NCBI RefSeq assembly: GCF_000003815.2 | Contig: NC_049981.1 | Coordinates: 29,032,669 to 29,096,668, forward strand | Length of the DNA: 64,000 nucleotides | Direction of reading: 5' to 3' | Origin: Branchiostoma floridae | Taxonomy: Eukaryota; Chordata; Leptocardii; Amphioxiformes; Branchiostomatidae | The notes under the pieces: generated by a model | The model's database searches: none | What the model saw: only the letters and a program-made list of their open reading frames with translations | Told to the model about the DNA's origin: nothing | Shown here: positions 11,360 through 22,517 of the stretch, piece by piece | Layout of the letters: every line of letters begins with the position of its first letter | Position numbering within the stretch: position 1 is the first letter of the stretch | Translations under genes and position numbers: made by a program

Positions 11360-12727
11360 TGTCCGTAAGAGTGGGAGAGGGAAACGTAACCAGTACCACC
11401 GCCATGCCCCTATGTGTGGGAGAGGGAAACGTAATCAGTACCACGGTCATGTCCCTATGTGTGGGAGAGGGAAACGTAATCAGTACCACGGCCATGCCCC
11501 TATGTGTGGGAGAGGGAAACGTAATCAGTGCCACGGCCATGTCCCTATGTGTGGGAGAGGGAAACGTAATCAGTACCACGGTCATGTCCCTATGTGTGGG
11601 AGAGGGAAACGTAATCAGTACCACGGCCATGCCCCTATGTGTGGGAGAGGGAAACGTAATCAGTGTCACGGTCATGTCCCTATGTGTGGGAGAGGGAAAC
11701 GTAATCAGCGCCACGGTCATGTACGTATGTGTGGGAGAGGGAAACGTAATCAGTGCCACGGCGATGCCCCTATGCGTGGGAGAGGGAAACGTAATCAGTA
11801 CCACGGTCATGTCCCTATGTGTGGGAGAGGGAAACGTAATCGGTACCACGGTCATGCCCCTATGTGTGGGAGAGGGAAACGTAATCAGTACCACGGTCAT
11901 GCCCCTATGTGTGGGAGAGGGAAACGTAATCAGTACCACGGTCATGCCCCTATGTGTGGGAGAGGGAAACGTAATCAGTACCACGGTCATGTCCCAATGT
12001 GTGGGAGAGGGAAACGTAATCAGTACCACGGTCATGTCCCTATGTGTGGGAGAGGGAAACGTAATCAGTACCACGGCCATGCCCCTATGTGTGGGAGAGG
12101 GAAACGTAATCAGTGCCACGGCCATGTACGTATGTGTGGGAGAGGGAAACGTAATCAGTACCACGGTCATGCCCCTATGTGTGGGAGAGGGAAACGTAAT
12201 CAGCGCCACGGCCATGTCCCTATGTGTGGGAGAGGGAAACGTCATCAGTACCACGCTCATGCCCCTATGTGTGGGAGAGGGAAACGTAACCAGTACCACG
12301 GCCATATCCCTATGTGTGGGAGAGGGAAACGTAATCAGTGCCACGGTCATATCCCTATGTGTGGGAGAGGGAAACGTAATCAGTGCCACGGTCATGTCTC
12401 TATGTGTGGGAGAGGGAAACGTAATCAGTCCCACGGTCATGCCCCTATGTGTGGGAGAGGGAAACGTAATCAGTACCACGGTCATGCCCCTATGTGTGGG
12501 AGAGGGAAACGTAATCGGTACCACGGTCATGCCCCTATGTGTGGGAGAGGGAGACGTAATCAGTACCACGGCCATGTCCCTATGTGTGGGAGAGGGAAAC
12601 GTTATCAGTACCACGGCCATGTCCCTATGTGTGGGAGAGGGAAACGTAATCGGTACCACGGTCATGTCCCTATGTGTGGGAGAGGGAAACGTAATCGGTA
12701 CCACGGTCATGTCTGTATGTGTGGGGA
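11360..12727. repeat. 45-bp minisatellite, about 30 copies
   Basis: The unit runs GTGGGAGAGGGAAACGTAAT (nearly constant, 20 bp) then about 25 bp reading CAGTACCACGGTCATGTCCCTATGT with variation at a few columns. Because 45 is a multiple of three and the unit lacks stops, long frames stay open on both strands (11190-12785 and 11359-12828 on +, 11268-12806 on -). None has a known domain or clear splice context, so I do not call a protein. Units 11 and 26 onward carry a GGTACC variant. Confidence 0.93.
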
Positions 12728-13400
12728 AATTAGGCTGCTTATACCTCTGCCACAGTACTTCATATCTTATTTGGTCGATTTCTGACACTTCATTTGCAGG
12801 CATCAAAGTAATTTTGTGGAAGCCTTAGTCCCCTAACTATGCATTATTTGTATTTATTGTCAATGAAAACAATTCAGTAACAATAAGACCTGTGTGGCTT
12901 TACACATATAAACACAAGTATACAGATACAAAGGTAGTTACAAGGTAAAGATACAAAAACAAACAACACTTAATAGAATTATCTTAAGTTATCTGATACA
13001 TATACATGGGCTCTGCTTCCTCTCTCTTCTTTGTAATGTTGAGGATATAGTTTAGTCAAAACGCGTAAGTTTTACTTATCTGCTATAAAATATTTCCCCT
13101 CTGTTCTCTATTGACCAGTGCAAAAAGGTAGCTTTGCTGTAAATAAACTACAGTTGCAAATGCCAGAGGCGCAGCGGCTCGTCATAGCGACATGTCATCG
13201 CCGCCTAAACTGGTTGACATATTGTACCGCTATTGCTACGCTCCCGTGGGGCCGCCCAACAATGTTTGGCGATGCAGGTGGGGCGTATGTTAACACCTGT
13301 CGAGGGATAAGAACTACCAACCTCCCACGGAACAGGGTAAGTGGTCCTGGCCAAATCGCTCGGATATCATTCCCAGGAAAACGTCCCGTTTTGAGGAGCC
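12728..13400. other. Intergenic / 5' region of the exon at 13401
   Basis: No repeat recognised. The last 250 bp have higher GC, as a promoter or 5' UTR might. No TATA box or initiator is convincing. Confidence 0.35.
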
Positions 13401-13450
13401 ATGGCAACAGACTTCGTGTCAGCAAGAGATCCTTTGTTCGACTTGTACAG
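13401..13450 (+). CDS. Candidate first coding exon of an unassigned transcript
   Basis: ATG in a good start context (GAGCCATGG), 16 codons (MATDFVSARDPLFDLY) plus 2 nt, then a strong donor CAG|GTAAGT at 13451. Phase 2 matches the exon at 17075. I do not recognise the product. It may be an upstream alternative first exon of INTU, because the next exon also ends in phase 2 and INTU exon 2 (28219) accepts that phase. Confidence 0.45.
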
Positions 13451-15510
13451 GTAAGTGCAGTCCTCACTTTTTATCTGTATCGCTAGTTTATATGGCTTTG
13501 AAAACTGTGGTTGAGATTACTATCGCAATTTAAACATGGCCAGTTGGACTATTGGCTTGTTGGGGGAAAATTTGTAGCTGACTAGAAACAAGACTATCTT
13601 TCTACCAGCGCCATAACCTTACACGTATGTTATTAACGGTTAAACTTGATCTGTTCTCAAGGTTAGGAAATTTGCCCTGTATTGGGGATCATTGTTGTGA
13701 AAGGGATTGTACAACAACCATAGATAAGTCATGATTACACTATTCATTAAGACCAAGAGACCCCATAATGCTAATGACGAATAAAGGACATCAAGCTTAA
13801 TTAATCATTCTCCCTGACCAAAATTATTGATTAATTATCATGAAGGTCAACACAACCAAATCCTTTAATCGCATTAAAAACAAAATACCCCGAGGGGCTT
13901 CCTTTGTAATTTGAGTGTATCATTTTAATGGCAGTGTCCAGAAGTCATTGTCTGCCCGTTTAAATAATGACCTATCAAGAAATCGATCCATCCGGTGGAC
14001 GTGTTCGCGAGGTAGGTGAGTTTGTTGGACGTTTGGCCTCGGTATTGAACGAATTATGGTGTGATTTGACGTGTTCTTTGGACAGAGTGGGTGGGTGGGT
14101 GCTGAAGTAAAAATGGACGTTTTGGAGAAGTTGAGATTGCATCTTCTATTTAGCTGTACCTAGAACATGCCTCCCGCAGTACCCCACACAAAGCTAAGTC
14201 ATCGCCCTTCTCCCGTCGACTACATTTGTCTGATATTACCGTCCAATCATGTCATCAGCACACGTTTTGTCCCACATTTTTGTATCCAATCATTGTCAAG
14301 AAGTGCTTAACGCTGGCGAAATTTCTTTGATAAGATCGGTGGTAAATTGTCCCTAAATGGTATAAATCCTACATTTGAATGATTGTAGAGCAATTATTGC
14401 ACTACTGACGGCGAACTGTGGCGCCTACTTGACCATAGTCCAAGATTTGGTTTGCTAGCTAATAATGTCAAAATCTTTAACGATGCTATGTTCGACAAAC
14501 AAATACTCCAAAGTACATGTTATTGAGTAGGTTGAACGCATCACAACATCTTAAAAAATTATTGTCCTCCATAATATTCTTTGACCCAACTTCCTTATTG
14601 TTCTAGTGTCTTACGGTTTCTGGTGACAAGAATGATAGTGAATGTTGCACATACGGGTCAAGTTTACAAACTAAGGGCTTACCCAGTACTACCTTCTCTA
14701 TGGTTACCTAGAACTGTATGTTAACTACCGGACAAAGTCTTCCCGAATGTTCAATAACACACTCGGTGTTGTATAAGCTTAAGTCACGTTTTTCATTATT
14801 GGTGAACGTTACTTCTTACCTCCGTGACCGCTGTATTGTTTTGGCGTACCTGTATTTCTGACCTACGTTCTTTATCATAATTCAAGAAGCCATGGCTGGA
14901 TTGTGATGATATCTTGTAAGTACATAGGTCTTTGAAAGTAAATCTTGGGGTTTTCCTTTTGGTATTGGATTAACTCTTAGAAGGTTGACAATATGTTAAA
15001 TGAAAAATATACAGCACAGATTAATTTTAGATCCATAATTAATCAATTTTTTCTACTTAATTTAATTGCTTTCAATTTTGCTGTTGGTTCAACTTGAAGT
15101 AGTTGTTATTTTAAGTTTCATATCTATAGTTCAAAGTTGTTGAGGATAAGATGCTCACTTTATTAAAACGTTACGGCGCCGCAAGTGGAGAACAAACACA
15201 CACGAGACGTTAGCCCAGAGCGGGTAATTAATAATCACAGTTATCACCAGCAGCATATGCCCAGTGTGTACTTTTGCCACTGTAGTGAGACATGTTGTTT
15301 ATTGTTTTTGTTGCTAATAACGCAAGCGCGTCTCCGTTGCCGTGGCAACGTTAATCCCTTATAATCGTTGACTAAGGGACGTGTCCGAAAGAGAATGAAA
15401 ATAGCAGGAGAGACAATAGTAACGGCGGTATGGCTATTGCACGTGGTTTTCTGGTCGCTTTGAAAGTTGGGATGATAGGATTTTGAGGTACTTCTAATTT
15501 TAGTCTTCTT
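13451..15510. other. Probable intron, no other feature
   Basis: No open frame with coding character and no clear repeat. Confidence 0.35.
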
Positions 15511-15526
15511 AAACACGACTGAATTG

Positions 15527-15814
15527 TGGCGTCGGCCGTGGCGTAACTGGGAGAGCGTTCGGCTCGGAATCTAGAGGTTCTGAGTTCGATCCCCGCCGTG
15601 GCCTCGACGTTGTGCCCTTGGGAAAGGCACTTTACACGACCTTCCTCACTGCACCCAGGTGTAAAACACCAGGTATCTGACTTCGGTCGGGGAGGTAAAA
15701 GACTATCTTTACCTTCTGTCTGTACCGTGTATGTGGTACTGTTAATGTAAGTTACAAAACTTGAGTGCAGTGCCACACTGTCCTCGTAGGTCCAAGAGCA
15801 AAATAGAAGAAAAA
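15527..15814 (+). mobile_element. tRNA-derived SINE with intact 16-bp target duplication
   Basis: The head (15534-15601) has box A-like GCGTAACTGGGAGAGCG and box B-like GAGTTCGATCC, as in a tRNA promoter. It is followed by a core containing CCCTTGGGAAAGGCACTTTA and an A-rich tail. The 16-bp word AAACACGACTGAATTG occurs just before (15511-15526) and just after (15815-15830), showing LINE-type insertion. It is not a working tRNA gene: the acceptor stem and CCA-end context are missing. Confidence 0.88.
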
Positions 15815-15830
15815 AAACACGACTGAATTG

Positions 15831-17074
15831 CTTGTTTGATATAGAAACCTTATTACGTGAAGATTTTGGTTTTGTTTCACTTATCATTATTCAAACCACA
15901 TTGTAAGGTCGTCCATATTGGTCAGTATGACAATACTTCTTTTTTGTTAGCATGGAGGCAGAGTCATGTACGTGTGATATATAGCTCGGCGACTCAAATT
16001 ATTAGAAAAAATGCCGACCGGACCAAGCTTAGGGAAATGTCTTAACTACCGGTTTGATCGCGATCGAATTTGCCGTGATAGTAAATTTTGAAGTTGTGGC
16101 CGAGTGCCCAACCTTGGTGGAACTTGGTGCTACACGGTGATCAAAGTCCGTTATCAAAATTATTCTTGTACCCAAACAAGACAGATATGGCGCACATACA
16201 TGGCAGGCGAAGTTATCGAGAGAATGTCTATAATTGTAATTGTCGAGTTATCGAGAGTATGTCTATAATTGTAATTGTCGAGTTATCGAGAGAATGTCTA
16301 TAATAGTGCTATCAACGTTATGTGACGCGATGTTAGATAAAATTGAAAAATATGGAGGTAGTATGATCATTATGATGCTGTTCTAACACGTTATCTATAC
16401 CCTCTGTTGTAATACAGCACCGTACGAAGACAGGTATCTGTTTAAGAGAAATTGATCAAAATAGCTATTACAACCTGCGACCTAGACCAACGAAAGTATT
16501 CGTTTAATCACATTAGCAGGGGGTCGACTGTTTGACATAGTTTGTCGCTGTTTGAATATCCGAGCAGTGTGATTCTACCGGACCCGATATAACTGTGCCC
16601 AACCACTGATAACACCGGGACGTACCGCTATCGTCGGGAAGCCGCACACATACAAGTCACCAAACGTCCAATCTAGTCTTAATGTTAAACCGTCTGGATC
16701 TGCTATGCAAATAACATACAACGTATCTACGTAAACGTAAAATCTACTTTGCTACGCGTGCGCGTGTTGGTAATAACGGCGCCCTCTTTTCGTCAGCCGA
16801 TGTAGTGCAGGCTGCACTACCACTCAATTCCGTTAGTTTATAAACTACTCTAGAAATAAACAAGAAATTAACATTTCGTCGTGGGTTATTCTACCTTGAA
16901 GAAGTTGAAGTTGTAAACAGTCGAACATTTCTTTACTGTGTTTGATTGATTTAGCAGTTAAAGTACTAGTATACTACAATTTCTTGTGACCAAAGATGAA
17001 CTTTTACACGAACAAACAATCATGCGCCAGGCCAGGAGCACGTCTTGAAACATTGTTGTCTTATTTTTCCTCAG
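15831..17074. other. Probable intron; contains a 35-bp tandem repeat
   Basis: No exon recognised. A repeat of about 35 bp (GTTATCGAGAGAATGTCTAT followed by AATTGTAATTGTCGA) occurs about 2.7 times at 16210-16304. Confidence 0.5.
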
Positions 17075-17212
17075 GAGGACCTCCTATAAACTTGGCTCTA
17101 GAGTCTCTCGCCAGTCTTCTGTCACGTCCCTGGGCAGCAGCATCTCAGAATGGTCATTTGCCTCACGAAGTCAGGACGGGGGAAGTCGGAGAAACAGCAG
17201 AAAGAGCACCAG
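17075..17212 (+). CDS. Candidate second coding exon, Ser/Arg-rich
   Basis: Acceptor TTATTTTTCCTCAG ends at 17074 and donor AG|GTATGT starts at 17213. Joined to 13401-13450, the frame reads through 45 codons rich in Ser and Arg (SRQSSVTSLGSSISEW, RRNSRKST) and ends in phase 2. The composition resembles the start of INTU exon 3 (several RRxS sites). The downstream partner is not proven; INTU exon 2 at 28219 is phase-compatible. No family is recognised. Confidence 0.45.
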
Positions 17213-18672
17213 GTATGTCACGTGATTCTAACGTCAGGCAGTATTCTGTACTGATACCCATGCATGATTAGTTGATTACCCGATGTGGGCGTAAGTTATT
17301 GATTGTACTATGTTCTCAAAATATTGTTTCCTTTATTCATTATCTATACTTATTTCTTTTGTTTGGTTGATTTATTTGATAAGTTGATAAAGGTGGCCTT
17401 TGAGCACAAGCTCCCGACCTCCCTCACACCGTTACATTTCATTCATATTTCATTGTTACGTATCTATTATGTTCAAGTGCAGACAAATAAACGATGAACA
17501 GTAGGTAGTAACAGTTATGTGGGATTTATGATAATGTTTATTGCAGATTCTTGCCCTTGGGCTAATTGTAGGTAACATAAGGGGTTCAGACAAAGTAAAA
17601 AACAATATCAAAGGTGTCTACTCTTGTCTAAAACTAGTAAAAGCTAACTCTAGGTCCTGGGTTATTGGGATCGACTCCTTTTTCGAAGACAGTGGAAGAC
17701 GAAAGATCCCACCTTTTCTATTATGTGTGGGTTTTGTGAAGCTAGAAGGAGAATTGTTTTCTTTTTTTCGGTGAATGTTGAGAAGTTTGGATGGAATTTG
17801 ATGGCCTCTTCAAACAGCTCTTTTCTTTCGTGATCATAGAAAGAGCAGTTTGACATAAAATGTGTTTATAGGAATGAGATGTATCAGTTTTTTGTAAGCA
17901 GGCATGCGAGAAGTTTTGTCTATGAGCTATTACTATAAATCATTTGGATGCAGCAGTCAAGTCTTCATCAACATCATTATACTTTCAGACTTTGCAGGAG
18001 TAGTTAGCTTGAAACTTTTTCTTAGCGTCGGCAGGGGGCGCCTTTGCCATAGGTGATTTCAGTTGGGTCTTCCTGTTGCATGAAGTGTAGTTTAATTTCC
18101 AAAACACATTGCCGTCAACCTTTCTCAATGGATATTTTTCTTGGACAAATCGTGCAATTGAATTGTGAACCTTGCAATGGTCTGCATCATCTACAATTAT
18201 TCACTACATATATGTACTTACATGTACTTGTCAATGTGAATATCAAACTCAAGTCCAAATTGTACAGATCTATGCAATGCTCCCTCAATGTATTTGTGTA
18301 CAGAAAAACACTTCCAGTCATTGTATGCCGCGCAAAGGTTTTGTTTCGTGAAAAGGCAGTGTATATTGCATTACTGTGTGTGAATACCTTTGAAACGACA
18401 TTGTACAGATGTATCAATGACCAGATCGATAGCTTCTGGAAGAAAACATTGGATCATTTTATATTTCGTACTATATTTTGATAGATCTAGACAAAGATTG
18501 CTAATAGTTTCTATTAGTCGCAACTTGTAACAACATACTTAAAAGCGTTTTCACTTAGAGCGTCTTTAACGGATAGTGATCGATAGATAGTCTTAGTCTT
18601 AGGCAAGTACACGCAGTGTGGTGACATATTGCAAACAAATAACGTCATGTTCGATTCGGGAAAGGGCACTTA
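17213..18672. other. Non-coding, nothing recognised
   Basis: Short open frames have no motifs. Intron or intergenic DNA. Confidence 0.35.
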
Positions 18673-19603
18673 CTGTAAATCTTGAAATGTTCGCGGTGGT
18701 TTTATTTTCGCGGTTTTCGCGCTGATCTTTCCACCGCGAAATCATGAATCCGTGAAAAGGAGATTTGCCGTACCTCCTCCTAAACTCAATAAACTCGCAC
18801 AAGAACTGCGCAAGCGTTCAGATCGAACAGATATACCTGTGCGTGACTTCTTCTACACTGATAATGATCTGTTAAATAAACATTCATGACATGAATACAT
18901 TCCGTTTTTTTACCTTTGTTGAGAAAGCTTTTTGGGTCTGTCTGTCTGATGGAACAAAATTACGTTATACAGTACATTTGTTTTACAGCATAAGAAGCTA
19001 CTTTACTTTGCAAACCCCTGAAAAGTGACCTGCATGACAGTTTATCAGTAGGCTATGATCCAGTGGTACTCATATTCATGGCACGGCTGTTTGATTAACA
19101 AAACATGATTATCAGTGCAGGATTTGCACACCGCTCCTTCACCTTAAAAGTCATGTGCAGGTCAGGCGTACAGGTTGCCGAATCCACCTCGCATTGGTGT
19201 TACGCATTGTTAACTATCTCATTTAGAATTCGAAGAAATAAAGACGATGCTACCCTTTTAAACAACTGCTACTTCAAAATCAATATCATAGACATAACTA
19301 AGTATGATGAATACAGTGTTGGAATTGAATAAGAAGGAGATCTAATGGAAATGTGTTGCTGTCACGTAGTAAAACTCGATTCTCCATGGCAGGATAGTGG
19401 CCCTGCTCCACCATTTGCATATATACTAGGAGTCCTTTTATTTCCGTTCTGGTCGAGACGAGATAAACATTTCTAGGCCATGTGCCGTCATGGTTTCAAA
19501 CATGTACTACAATATTGTTTCAACCGCGAACTTAACACCGCGAAACAATCCTTCCCGCTCCTACCGCGAAATTTTATCCAGGTGAACATAAATGAATTTA
19601 CAG
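18673..19603. mobile_element. CTGTAAAT/TTCGCGG element, long 931-bp copy
   Basis: Left end TA|CTGTAAATCTTGAAATG followed by TTCGCGGTGG, and right end CCGCGAA... AATTTACAG|TA. The same two ends occur only about 180-210 bp apart at 49608-49815 and 58090-58271, so this copy has about 750 bp of extra interior. The interior has no transposase frame. It ends about 215 bp before the LAMP-like start codon. Confidence 0.65.
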
Positions 19604-19737
19604 TAGTTCAAATACGTTCCCATCGGACCGAGACTTCAAAGTTCGCATTGAGTCCAGTTATAACAAACAGGTTAACACAAGTCCGGGGTGTGTGTTTGTT
19701 TTACACCTGTAAACCTAAGGTGGGTCGGGTCGGAGAA

Positions 19738-19744
19738 TCACGTG
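19738..19744. promoter_or_regulatory. CLEAR-like E-box (TCACGTG)
   Basis: TCACGTG lies 74 bp upstream of the LAMP-like ATG. TFEB/TFE3 bind GTCACGTGAC-type sites near the start of lysosomal genes in vertebrates. Here seven of the ten bases match. The link to lysosomal regulation is inference from position and gene type. Confidence 0.45.
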
Positions 19745-19817
19745 CACAGCTGCGCCATTCCTGAGGTCATTGGAGAGTTGGTTTGTATCGTCCACTTGTT
19801 GAACACCGTTTACAACA

Positions 19818-22517
19818 ATGCTGCGGTGTGTGGTGATTCTTCTGGCCGCGTTACACGTCGCACTGGGCCAGGCACCTCGGGGAAGCTACAAGGTGACAGA
19901 CCAGAAGTCAGGAGACACCTGCATACGTGCCGACCTCAGCCTGACGTTCGGCGTGAAGTACCAGAAACAAGACAACACCACGGGCACCGCCACCTTCTCC
20001 CTCCCACCTGACGGCGCCGTGACTGGGACGTGCGACCCTGCTGTTCTCAATGTCACGAACCCCGGCAGGTTCGGCTTTAGTGCGACCTTTACCAAACTCG
20101 CTCCGTTTGGCATAGGAAGGTTCTGGTTGAAAGAACTAGAGGTTCAGTACTATCTGTTGCCCGATCTTTTCCCCGGTGTTTCGTCGGAAACAGTGAACAA
20201 GTCGATGACGGAGAGAGTTACCCTGGATTCCGTTCTCTTTGTGACAAAATATGGGGACTCCTACCTTTGTAACAAGCCCGAGATCGTCCCGATACAGAAC
20301 AACGTACAACTCACCTTCGCCGACGTACAGCTCCAGCCCTTTGACCTAAAGAATGGCATTTTCTCGGCTGCACAGGAGTGTAGCGGTGACCCCACCCCCT
20401 CTCCCCCTGTCACTACCCCCGGTCCCCCCGTCACTACCCCCTTTCCGTTATCCGATGTTGGCCACTTCAACGTCACGGACAAGAAGACCGGTGCCGTATG
20501 CATCTTGGCGAGGCTGGGCGCCATGTTCTCCATACAGTACAAGACAAACGTTAGTACACAGGTGAGCATCGCGACGTTCACTTTCAGTCCCCAGGCTACA
20601 GCGACGGGAAGCTGTGGCAAGAACGCGTCCTTCATAAGTCTACTGGACAAAAGGGGAGTCAATCTAACCGCAGAATTCGGAGTGAGCGCTAACGGTTTGT
20701 TCATGGTCACAAAGCTCACTATTGTATATACCCAGACGGAGACGTTGTTCCCATACAGCAAACATCCGAACACGACTAAGACCGAAAGTTCGCCTGAACA
20801 CATTCTTCTCGCGCCTCTCGGACGTTCGTACCGCTGTAACAGTAGCACTCCGGTTCAGTTCGGTAGTATGGTCAACGCTACATTTTTTGGCCTGAAAGTA
20901 CAGCCCTTCGAGGTCAAGAACAATACTTTCGGAGACGAAGACGTCTGCTCAGCTGACCTGCCACACACGACACCAGAGCCTACCACCCACCCTCACACCA
21001 CCCCTCACCCCAACGTCACCACCCCCATGCCTACCACCTCCCCACCGCGCCCTCCAGAGGGCGCTTGGTCCGTCCGGGGTAAAGACGGCAAACCCTGTCT
21101 CCTGGCTGACGCCGCCATCCAACTGAGGATCCCATACAACAGTACCGGGAACGAGACAAGGACAGCCTTCATCGACGTTCCCAGGACAGCCTCCGCAGGG
21201 GGAATGTGTGGCGCGAACAACTCATCCCTGAATCTGCATTTCAAACCTGGTAACGTCACCCTACAGCTTGGCTTCCGCAAGGAAGGTGAAATGAAGACAG
21301 ACTTTGTCCTGTGGTCCGTCGGAGTTGCCTACAATGAAGATCCGGTCATCTTCAAGAACACCAGCTCGCCTGGAAGACGGGTCAGGCTGGAGAACAGGTC
21401 TCTCAAGGAGTTTGAGACAAAACTTGGGATGGCGTACAAATGTGTTTCGAAAGTGGTGCTGCCCGTTAACCGTTCAGCTGAGGTGGAATTCAGAAACACG
21501 ACATTGCAGCCTTTTGCTGTGGAAGGCGGGAAGTTTGCGAACGAGTCTGTGTGTCCAGAGGACCGGGGCCACACAACACCTCTGCCACACACGAACCACA
21601 CTACACCGCTGCCACACACGAACAACACTACACCGCTGCCACACACGAACAACACTACACCACTGCCACACACGAACAACACTACACCGCTGCCACACAC
21701 CAACCATACTACACCTCTACCCCACACAAACCACACCACTGCTCCTCCACACAAGAACCACACTACTCCTCATCCACACACCAAACCTCCTCACACCAAA
21801 CCTCACCACACCACAGGCCCACCGCTATTCCCACCTGAGCCGAAGCAAGGCAACTACACGGTCACGGGTAAGGACAAGAAACCGTGCATCCTCGCCAACA
21901 TGGGCATCCAGTTTCACATCAAGTACACGAAGACTGACAACAAGCAAGCAGTCGCGAGGTTCAACGCCCCAACCGGCGCTGTCGCTACGGGGGTCTGCGG
22001 ACAGGACAAATCTACCCTGACTCTTGGTTTCTACCAGAACACGATCTCTCTCACTTTTGAGTTCACCAAATCGAAGATGGGGTCGAAGGGGACAGAGTCA
22101 TTCCGAGCAGAAACTATCGACCTGAGCTACAAAGAACTGCAAGCTCATTTTCCCGACGCTAAAGACCCCGCTCAAGTTCGACAGGCCAGCAACAAGTCTG
22201 CACACGCGTTCTACACCGAAGCTGGCCACTCTTACAAGTGTATGGCGGACTACAACTTGACTTTGACAAAGGACGTAGAGATCCTAGTCCGTAAGGTACA
22301 CTTGCAGCCGTTCAGCATCCAGGACGGAAAGTTCTCGTCAGCCCACGAGTGTTCTCTGGACCCGAAACCGTCATCCCCCGGCCACTCTGCCGCCATCGCC
22401 GCTGGAATCATAGTACCGCTTGTGGTTGTCATCGCAGCCGCCGCCGGGTTTTACCTCTACCGACGCCGCAAATTGTCTGGTAAGGGGAAAGGAAACTACG
22501 AACCACTACTGAACTGA
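19818..22517 (+). CDS. LAMP-like lysosomal membrane glycoprotein with four lumenal domains, intronless
   Basis: 899 residues in one exon. A signal peptide (1-17, cut after ALG) is followed by four repeated lumenal domains starting near residues 22, 215, 415 and 678. Each is about 165-175 residues with four Cys and a closing pattern SY.C...(L/V)QPF.(V/L/I)...F....C, which is the LAMP-family lumenal fold. Thr/Pro-rich hinges separate them; the third has a 9-residue repeat (TTPLPHTNN and variants). N-glycosylation sites are many. A single TM helix (about 858-881) precedes a short basic tail ending GNYEPLLN; YEPL (894-897) is a YxxPhi lysosome-sorting signal. Vertebrate LAMP1/2 have two lumenal domains and several introns. 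Likely role: an abundant coat of the lysosomal or endosomal membrane. Which vertebrate LAMP it corresponds to is not clear. An AATAAA at 23343 is the first poly(A) signal downstream. Confidence 0.9.
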   Translation: MLRCVVILLAALHVALGQAPRGSYKVTDQKSGDTCIRADLSLTFGVKYQKQDNTTGTATFSLPPDGAVTGTCDPAVLNVTNPGRFGFSATFTKLAPFGIGRFWLKELEVQYYLLPDLFPGVSSETVNKSMTERVTLDSVLFVTKYGDSYLCNKPEIVPIQNNVQLTFADVQLQPFDLKNGIFSAAQECSGDPTPSPPVTTPGPPVTTPFPLSDVGHFNVTDKKTGAVCILARLGAMFSIQYKTNVSTQVSIATFTFSPQATATGSCGKNASFISLLDKRGVNLTAEFGVSANGLFMVTKLTIVYTQTETLFPYSKHPNTTKTESSPEHILLAPLGRSYRCNSSTPVQFGSMVNATFFGLKVQPFEVKNNTFGDEDVCSADLPHTTPEPTTHPHTTPHPNVTTPMPTTSPPRPPEGAWSVRGKDGKPCLLADAAIQLRIPYNSTGNETRTAFIDVPRTASAGGMCGANNSSLNLHFKPGNVTLQLGFRKEGEMKTDFVLWSVGVAYNEDPVIFKNTSSPGRRVRLENRSLKEFETKLGMAYKCVSKVVLPVNRSAEVEFRNTTLQPFAVEGGKFANESVCPEDRGHTTPLPHTNHTTPLPHTNNTTPLPHTNNTTPLPHTNNTTPLPHTNHTTPLPHTNHTTAPPHKNHTTPHPHTKPPHTKPHHTTGPPLFPPEPKQGNYTVTGKDKKPCILANMGIQFHIKYTKTDNKQAVARFNAPTGAVATGVCGQDKSTLTLGFYQNTISLTFEFTKSKMGSKGTESFRAETIDLSYKELQAHFPDAKDPAQVRQASNKSAHAFYTEAGHSYKCMADYNLTLTKDVEILVRKVHLQPFSIQDGKFSSAHECSLDPKPSSPGHSAAIAAGIIVPLVVVIAAAAGFYLYRRRKLSGKGKGNYEPLLN
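21580..21760 (+). repeat. 27-bp coding repeat in LAMP-like hinge 3
   Basis: About six copies of CTACACCGCTGCCACACACG-type units encode TTPLPHTN(N/H). Such an O-glycosylation-rich hinge is likely variable in length between alleles. Confidence 0.85.

Noticed and set aside
11360-12727. CRISPR-like array (constant 20 bp, variable 25 bp)
   Set aside because: The variable parts differ at only a few columns and are not unrelated spacers; the DNA is clearly animal.
11190-12785. 531-codon + strand frame over the minisatellite as a repeat protein
   Set aside because: The period of 45 bp with no stop opens several frames equally, on both strands; the non-repeat start has no signal, domain or splice support.
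15534-15601. tRNA gene
   Set aside because: Box A and B are present but no full cloverleaf closes, and the unit continues into a SINE core with an A-rich tail and a 16-bp target duplication.
17546-17569. Micro-exon ending the 13.4-kb transcript
   Set aside because: Phase-compatible but reaches a stop after five codons and has no independent support.
18053-18481. 142-codon + strand frame
   Set aside because: No domain, and composition is like the surrounding AT-rich non-coding DNA.
20261-20848. 195-codon - strand frame inside the LAMP-like gene
   Set aside because: Shadow of a GC-rich coding exon on the other strand.
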